DNA of 64,000 nt from Mycobacterium celatum (GTDB taxonomy: Bacteria > Actinomycetota > Actinomycetes > Mycobacteriales > Mycobacteriaceae): contig NZ_LQOM01000046.1 in assembly GCF_002101595.1 (NCBI RefSeq), positions 62,001 to 126,000 on the forward strand, read 5' to 3'. A program made the position numbers and the translations under genes. Position 1 is the first letter of the stretch. The number at the start of each line of letters is the position of its first letter. The notes below the pieces were generated by a model that saw only the letters and a program-made list of their open reading frames with translations, was not told the origin of the DNA and did not search any database. Below, piece by piece: positions 59,396 to 64,000 of this stretch.

Positions 59396-60754
59396 TTACA
59401 CCCCGACCGCGCGTTCCAAATCTTTGAGCGAGGTCTCCAGATGCCCGAGCAGCCGCTGCAGATGCGGAACGCTGCGCCGGCATCCGACCAGACCGAAGTC
59501 GAGGTTGCCGACGTTGTTGACCAGGGTGATGTTCAATGCCTGCCCGTCGAGCGGGATCGACAGCGGATAGTTACCGTCGAGCCGAGCGCCCCGCCAGTAC
59601 ATCGGCTGCGTCGGTCCGGGCACGTTGGAGATCACGATGTTGAACGGCGGCGGGGCCGTCGAGACGAAGCCAGGAACCACCGAGAGTGCCAACGGCGCCA
59701 TCATGAATGCCGACAACGCCAGCGCCTGCAGTCGGGGCAGTTCGGAGAACACCCTCTTGTTGCGGCGCATCGACTCGCTGATCGTCCGCAGCCGGGCCGC
59801 CGGATCGTCGACGTCGGTGGCCAGATTACACAAGATGGTGCCGACCATGTTGCCGCCGCTGTCGGCCTCGTCCTCTTTGCGCAGGCTCACCGGAACCATT
59901 GCGACCAACGGCGTGTCCGGCAGCGCGTGCTGGTCGGTCAGGTAGTAGCGCAGCGCGCCGGCGCACATCGCCAGCACCGCGTCATTGACGGTCACGCCGG
60001 CAGCCCGCTTGACGCTCTTGATGCGCTCCAGCGAATACGACTGCGCTGCCACCCGGCGTGCGCCGCCGATGCGGACGTTGAGCATGGTGCGCGGCGCGGC
60101 GAACGGCAGCGTCAGTTGCTGTTCGAGCAGCGCGGCTCGGGCCAGCGACAAAGTCGAAGGGCCAAGGGCGGCAATGCCTTTGGTAGCCCGTGTCAGCATT
60201 TGCAGGCGGGAACCGCCGCCGGGCCGATGCCTGCGGGGCAGATTCCAGATTGCCCGGACCTCGGTGTCGTCGGGGTCGGTGGACAGCGCGCGCTGCATCA
60301 ACTTCACCGCTGAGACGCCGTCGATGAGGGCGTGGTGGAACTTGGTGTAGAGAGCGAAGCGCCCGTCGTTGAGGCCCTCGACAAAATGCCCTTCCCACAG
60401 TGGGCGGTGGCGGTCCAGCAGGCTGCCGTGCAGCAGGGAGCTCATCTCGAGCAGGTCGCGGACCCGTCCTGGCGGGGGCAGCGCGGAGCGCCGCAGGTGG
60501 TAGTCGATGTCGATGTCGTCCTCGTCGTCGTAGGCCCAGCCGAGGTTGGCGATGCCGCCCAGCAGCCTGGCGGGACGCTTGCGAAATGTGGGCTGGAAAT
60601 CTCGCTGCGCCACCAGCGATTCGTAGGTCTCCCGGGGAAACTCCGGTCCGGCACCCTCGGGCGGCTCGAACAATTGCAGACCCCCGACATGCATCGGATG
60701 CTCGCGGCTTTCGCCGATCAGGAATATCGAGTCGGTGGGCGTTATCAGCTCCAT
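59396..60754 (-). CDS. Wax ester synthase/diacylglycerol acyltransferase (WS/DGAT) family
   Basis: A 452-residue acyltransferase. The catalytic motif HHALIDG is at residues 140-146. The start MELITPTDSIFLIGESREHP and the conserved FNIVISNVPGP and ALNITLVNNVGNLDFGLVGC blocks are also present. These enzymes make triacylglycerol or wax esters for storage lipid. By position it resembles Rv3740c. ATG 60754 is used rather than the TTG one codon upstream. Confidence 0.93.
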   Translation of the reverse strand: MELITPTDSIFLIGESREHPMHVGGLQLFEPPEGAGPEFPRETYESLVAQRDFQPTFRKRPARLLGGIANLGWAYDDEDDIDIDYHLRRSALPPPGRVRDLLEMSSLLHGSLLDRHRPLWEGHFVEGLNDGRFALYTKFHHALIDGVSAVKLMQRALSTDPDDTEVRAIWNLPRRHRPGGGSRLQMLTRATKGIAALGPSTLSLARAALLEQQLTLPFAAPRTMLNVRIGGARRVAAQSYSLERIKSVKRAAGVTVNDAVLAMCAGALRYYLTDQHALPDTPLVAMVPVSLRKEDEADSGGNMVGTILCNLATDVDDPAARLRTISESMRRNKRVFSELPRLQALALSAFMMAPLALSVVPGFVSTAPPPFNIVISNVPGPTQPMYWRGARLDGNYPLSIPLDGQALNITLVNNVGNLDFGLVGCRRSVPHLQRLLGHLETSLKDLERAVGV

Positions 60755-60821
60755 CAAACAATTAAACCGCGGCTGGCAAACACATCGCCTGGATCAATCA
60801 AATAGCAACTGGCCCAAGGGT

Positions 60822-62159
60822 CTACAGACCCGGTATTCCGGGGATACCCGGTAATCCCGGTACGTGCGGCCCGCCGCCATGAGGAATGCCGGGAAGCCCA
60901 GGGCCAGGAATCTTTGGACCCGGAAGGTTCGGTCCCGGAATGCCCGGCCCCGGCAGCTGAGGCGCGGGGAGTTGAGGGGCCGGCAATGCCGGCGGCGGCG
61001 GAAGCGCCGGCGGGGGTGGCGGGGCTGCGGGCGCGGGCGCCGGAGCCGCCGGGGCCGGTGCGGGCGCCACGGGCGCCGGCGCAGGGGCTGGTGCTTTGGG
61101 TGGCGGGGCCGGCTGAGGTGGCGGCGCCTGTTTGGTTGGGACGACGACACTTTGGCCCAGATTGGGCCGCTGGTTGACATGCGGCCGGATATCGAGCGCA
61201 AGCGCAATCGCCAGTGCGGCGACACCGACGACGAAGATAGTCAGCACTCCCAGCGCCACCAGGAACGGCTTGCGCTCCGCGTGGTCGGCGTCGCTTTGGA
61301 AGTCGAGTTCGTCGGCGCCGTCGACGGGGTCGGCGCTATACGCGAGGGGCTGGCCGTCGTCGGCGGGCGGGGGGCCGGGCGCCAGACCGGCGGCCAGCGC
61401 CCTTTCCGGGTCGACGTGACCGGTGCCGGGATCTTGCGCGTAGGCCACCGCCGCGGTCGAGGACTCGAAGAGCGGTGCGTGCGCCGAGGCCAGCGCCGCG
61501 CCGCGGGCCAGCGCGGTCTCCGGTTCCTCGGCTGCGCTCACCGCGAGCGTGGTCGCGGCCTCCAGTTCCGACTTGATCATCCCGACGTCGACGCCCGAGC
61601 CCACCACGAACAGACCTTCCGGCCGCGACGGCAGTCCGTCAGCAGCCGAGGTCAGCGCGGTGATCCTGCCTACGGCCTCGGTGTCGTCGTCGGGCAAGAC
61701 CTCGCGGCGCACGTCGGCGACGGATCCGTCGGCGGAGTCGACGACGGCCAACGTCGCGCTGTCCGGTTCGATGAACAGCAACCCGGTGTGCGCGTAGCCG
61801 AGCGCAGAGCCGACGGTCTGGGCCAGCGCGGCCGCGGCCAGGAACGCCGACACCAGCATGACGTTTTCGACCTTGCGGGCGGCCAGCATGTCGCGCAGCG
61901 CGCTCGCTTCGACGGGGTCGGTCCAGGTGACGCCGGTCGAGGCCAGCCGGTAGCCGCCCTCGGCCGCGCTTTCGCGGGTGCCGAGGATGGCCGCGATCAC
62001 CTGGTCGGCGGCGCTGGTGGTTGGCGCGGTGTCGGCGTGTTCGTCCACCGGGACAGCGAAGTTTTCCTCTTCGACGGTGGCGCCGTCCGCGTTTTCGCCT
62101 TCCACCAGCACCATGCGGACGGTGGTGGGCGCCATCGACACCCCGAGCACGATGTCCAC
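60822..62159 (-). CDS. Membrane protein with actin-like N-terminal domain and collagen-like Pro/Gly tail
   Basis: A 445-residue protein. The first 300 residues are soluble and start VDIVLGVSMAPTTVRMVLVE, a beta-hairpin typical of actin/hexokinase-like folds (I recall such mycobacterial proteins as DUF7159). One membrane segment (about 300-322, LVALGVLTIFVVGVAALAIA) follows. Then comes a proline/alanine region (PAPAPVAPAPAPAAPAP) and a collagen-like tail of GIPGPNLPGPKIPGPGLPGI repeats. GTG 62159 follows a GGAGGAAC site. Topology predicts the tail outside the membrane. Function unknown. Confidence 0.75.
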   Translation of the reverse strand: MDIVLGVSMAPTTVRMVLVEGENADGATVEEENFAVPVDEHADTAPTTSAADQVIAAILGTRESAAEGGYRLASTGVTWTDPVEASALRDMLAARKVENVMLVSAFLAAAALAQTVGSALGYAHTGLLFIEPDSATLAVVDSADGSVADVRREVLPDDDTEAVGRITALTSAADGLPSRPEGLFVVGSGVDVGMIKSELEAATTLAVSAAEEPETALARGAALASAHAPLFESSTAAVAYAQDPGTGHVDPERALAAGLAPGPPPADDGQPLAYSADPVDGADELDFQSDADHAERKPFLVALGVLTIFVVGVAALAIALALDIRPHVNQRPNLGQSVVVPTKQAPPPQPAPPPKAPAPAPAPVAPAPAPAAPAPAPAAPPPPPALPPPPALPAPQLPAPQLPGPGIPGPNLPGPKIPGPGLPGIPHGGGPHVPGLPGIPGIPGL

Positions 62160-62238
62160 AGTTCCTCCAAGCGGTGAGCGGCCGCTGGCCCCCCTTTGAC
62201 CCCGATGCTTTGACCCTACTCGCCGCGGCAATGGCTGC

Positions 62239-62244
62239 TACCCT
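62239..62244 (+). promoter_or_regulatory. -10 box TACCCT of the second amidase gene
   Basis: TACCCT ends six bases before ATG 62251, the same leaderless layout as ami1 (TACCGT, six bases). Confidence 0.5.
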
Positions 62245-62250
62245 TTCGCG

Positions 62251-63000
62251 ATGCCGCGCGCCGTGGCAGTTGCCGCACTTGTCCTGGCAATTTGTTGCCA
62301 GGTTTCGACCGTCGAGGCTCCGGTCGCGGCGGCAGCCCCGACCATCTCTGGAATGACGGTCTTTCTCGACCCGGGCCACAACGGTGCGAACGACGCTTCG
62401 ATTAACCGACAAGTCCCGAACGGCCGCGGAGGTACCAAGAATTGCGAAACGACGGGCGCTGCCACGAGCAATGGCTACGCGGAGCACAGCTTCAACTGGG
62501 ACGTCGTCCAACGCATCAATGGCGCGCTGACCCAGATGGGCGTACGAACAGCGCTGTCACGCGACAACGACAGTGGACTCGCGCCGTGCATCGATCAACG
62601 CGCCGCGGCGGCAAACGCTATGCACCCGGACGCGATCGTCAGTATCCACGCCGACGGTGGGCCGCCGTCGGGCCACGGCTTCCACGTGAACTACTCGAGT
62701 CCACCGCTGAACGACGCGCAGGCTGGTCCAGCGATGCGGTTGGCGAGCACGATGCGCGACACGCTCGCCGCGTCAGGCCTGACGAGGTCCACCTACATCG
62801 GGTCGGACGGTCTGTATGGCCGAGCAGATCTCGCCGGGTTGAACCTTGCCCAATACCCAGCGGTGCTAGTCGAACTCGGCAACACGAAGAATCCGGCGGA
62901 TGCCGCTGAGATGGAAAGCCCAGAGGGGCGGGCACGATATGCCGCCGCAGTTACGCAGGGGATAGTCACGTATCTCGGCGGGACGCAGGCGGCAAGCTAG
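62251..63000 (+). CDS. N-acetylmuramoyl-L-alanine amidase, paralogue of Ami1
   Basis: A 249-residue Amidase_3 enzyme, equal in length to the ami1 product at 39885 and clearly paralogous: same FLDPGHNGANDASI, GYAEH, VSIHADGGPPSG and ALVELGNTKNP-type motifs (here VLVELGNTKNPAD), with the two disulfide cysteines kept. Signal peptide about 1-29, ending VAAAAPT. All zinc ligands and the catalytic glutamate are intact, so it should be active on peptidoglycan. The serine beta-lactamase-like gene follows at 12 bases. Confidence 0.93.
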   Translation: MPRAVAVAALVLAICCQVSTVEAPVAAAAPTISGMTVFLDPGHNGANDASINRQVPNGRGGTKNCETTGAATSNGYAEHSFNWDVVQRINGALTQMGVRTALSRDNDSGLAPCIDQRAAAANAMHPDAIVSIHADGGPPSGHGFHVNYSSPPLNDAQAGPAMRLASTMRDTLAASGLTRSTYIGSDGLYGRADLAGLNLAQYPAVLVELGNTKNPADAAEMESPEGRARYAAAVTQGIVTYLGGTQAAS

Positions 63001-63011
63001 GTCAACGCTTG

Positions 63012-63743
63012 ATGTCACAAAGTTCGGCAACGCTGGCTGCGGATTTCGCGGATTTGGAAACGAAACTGCACGCGGTGGCCGGTGTAGCACTTAGTGCCGT
63101 GGGATCGGCGCAAGGACCAATGACGTTGGGACACTGGCAAAGTGGACCGGCCTGGTCGACGATGAAGGTTCCTCTCGCGATTGCTGCGCTACGGGAAGAG
63201 GACCCGCCGAAAGTAACCGATGCAATGAACACTGCTATCACGCAGTCTGACAATGCGGCAGCCGAATCGCTTTGGCAGAGCCTGGGAGATCCAGGCACCG
63301 CAGCGCGCAAGGTCGAAGCGGTACTGAGAGAGTGCGGCGACCCGACGGTAGTCCAGTCGCACAGGGTACGTCCCGAATTCACGGCATTCGGCCAAACACA
63401 GTGGCCGCTCGCTGAACAGGCTCGGTTCATCTCAACTGCCGTGTGCGACAACCGAAACGCACCGATCTTCGCACTGATGAACGACATCACGGCTGACCAG
63501 TGTTGGGGCATCGGCGTCATACCAGGTGCTCGATTCAAAGGTGGCTGGGGGCCGTCGCCGTCCGGTAATCACCTGGTACGGCAAATGGGATTACTCAACA
63601 CACCGACCGGCACAACCGCGGTGGCGTTGGCCGCGCAACCCGTATCGGGATCGTTTGAGGAGGGCACGCAAGTTCTCACCGCGATCGCCGACTGGCTGGC
63701 CGCGCATCTGCGTGCCCTGCCCTCGGGCCAGTGTGGTCACTGA
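63012..63743 (+). CDS. Serine beta-lactamase/transpeptidase-like protein
   Basis: A 243-residue protein with the motifs of class A serine beta-lactamase relatives: SxxK as WSTMKVPLAIAAL, SDN as ITQSDNAAAESLW, and KGG as RFKGGWGPSPSG. No signal peptide is visible from ATG 63012 (or TTG 63009), which is odd for this class, although it follows a secreted amidase gene by 12 bases. The missing Glu166-type loop cannot be judged from motifs alone. It may be a D,D-peptidase-like or esterase-like enzyme acting in cell-wall recycling. Confidence 0.8.
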   Translation: MSQSSATLAADFADLETKLHAVAGVALSAVGSAQGPMTLGHWQSGPAWSTMKVPLAIAALREEDPPKVTDAMNTAITQSDNAAAESLWQSLGDPGTAARKVEAVLRECGDPTVVQSHRVRPEFTAFGQTQWPLAEQARFISTAVCDNRNAPIFALMNDITADQCWGIGVIPGARFKGGWGPSPSGNHLVRQMGLLNTPTGTTAVALAAQPVSGSFEEGTQVLTAIADWLAAHLRALPSGQCGH

Positions 63744-63793
63744 GTTCAACGCCGGCTGTTGCCGCCATGCAGGCCATGGCGAGAAAAATTTGG

Positions 63794-63881
63794 CGGTGGC
63801 GGAGGGATTTGAACCCTCGGACGGGGGTTACCCGTCACACGCTTTCGAGGCGTGCTCCTTAGGCCGCTCGGACACGCCACC
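63794..63881 (-). tRNA. tRNA-Ser (anticodon CGA)
   Basis: A class II tRNA on the minus strand: 7-bp acceptor stem GGTGGCG with CGCCACC, discriminator G, a long variable arm, and anticodon loop CTCGAAA giving anticodon CGA, which reads UCG. The T arm GAGGGTTCAAATCCCTC is standard. CCA is not encoded. Confidence 0.95.
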
Positions 63882-63910
63882 GCCGGACAGCTTACCGAAC
63901 GCGGGCCCGC

Positions 63911-64000
63911 TCACCCCAATCGCTGGCGGGCGAAGAAGTCCTCCAGCAGCGCCGCGCACTCGTCGGCCAGTACGCCGCCGCGTACCTCGGGCCGGTGGTT
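63911..64000 (-). CDS. tadA: C-terminal end of tRNA adenosine deaminase TadA (partial)
   Basis: The last 29 codons of a minus-strand gene that runs off the right edge: NHRPEVRGGVLADECAALLE, then DFFARQRLG and a TGA stop at 63911. This is the characteristic C-terminus of TadA, which deaminates the wobble adenosine of tRNA-Arg(ACG). The place beside tRNA-Ser matches M. tuberculosis Rv3752c. The catalytic part is outside the window. Confidence 0.75.
   Translation of the reverse strand, partial: NHRPEVRGGVLADECAALLEDFFARQRLG

Overview
This window is about 64 kb of high-GC actinobacterial chromosome, and everything points to a slow-growing-type Mycobacterium. It carries the five-gene ergothioneine operon, MurT/GatD, LucA, an MmpS/MmpL pair, LigC with its polymerase partner, and many genes that start directly after a TANNNT -10 box. 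Most genes follow, in order and orientation, the M. tuberculosis stretch from about Rv3689 to Rv3752c. Species cannot be fixed from this window, and the Rv comparisons come from memory of that genome, not from a search.

Layout. Positions 1-6.6 kb: an overlapping envelope-type operon (DUF4129, DUF4350, MoxR ATPase, DUF58) facing a SpoIIM-like membrane protein, then an RDD protein. 6.6-12.1 kb: small membrane protein, MFS transporter, PadR regulator, glycerol kinase, a methyltransferase and a VapBC pair. 12.2-20 kb: a GCS2-like ligase and an Rv3699-like methyltransferase, separated by an apparent insertion holding an EamA transporter, a cytochrome P450 and a large LuxR/LAL regulator. 20-21.2 kb: a second toxin-antitoxin pair and a coiled-coil protein. 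21.2-26.6 kb: egtA-B-C-D-E, each gene overlapping the next. 26.7-30 kb: secreted proteins, Ohr, and three small Pro/His-rich membrane proteins. 30-35.7 kb: asd-ask facing leuA, which has a leucine leader peptide, then a DnaQ-like exonuclease. 35.8-43.8 kb: a triplicated 57-bp promoter repeat ahead of murT-gatD, then recR, ybaB, ami1 and the 10-methyl fatty acid pair tmsA/tmsB. 43.8-48 kb: dnaX, aspC, SRP RNA, tRNA-Ser(GGA), lucA. 48-55 kb: MmpS/MmpL with a TetR gene, small secreted proteins, and a cutinase coupled to a PhyH-like dioxygenase. 55-64 kb: LigD-type polymerase, LigC, gene remnants, a haloalkane dehalogenase, NUDIX, WS/DGAT, a collagen-like-tailed membrane protein, a second Ami1-like amidase beside a serine beta-lactamase-like protein, tRNA-Ser(CGA), and the end of tadA.

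Shared functional themes are cell-wall peptidoglycan (MurT/GatD amidation, two amidases, a beta-lactamase-fold protein), thiol and redox defence (ergothioneine, Ohr), membrane lipids and lipid transport (TmsA/B, WS/DGAT, LucA, MmpS/L), aspartate-family and leucine biosynthesis, and DNA repair (RecR, DnaX, LigC and polymerase).

The most unusual signals are non-coding: the 57-bp x3 promoter-bearing repeat at murT, the leucine attenuator, and two families of intergenic palindromes placed exactly between convergent genes. Three genes are broken: an Rv3714c-like gene with a G7 run, a small helix-turn-helix gene with two compensating indels, and a deleted nitronate monooxygenase.
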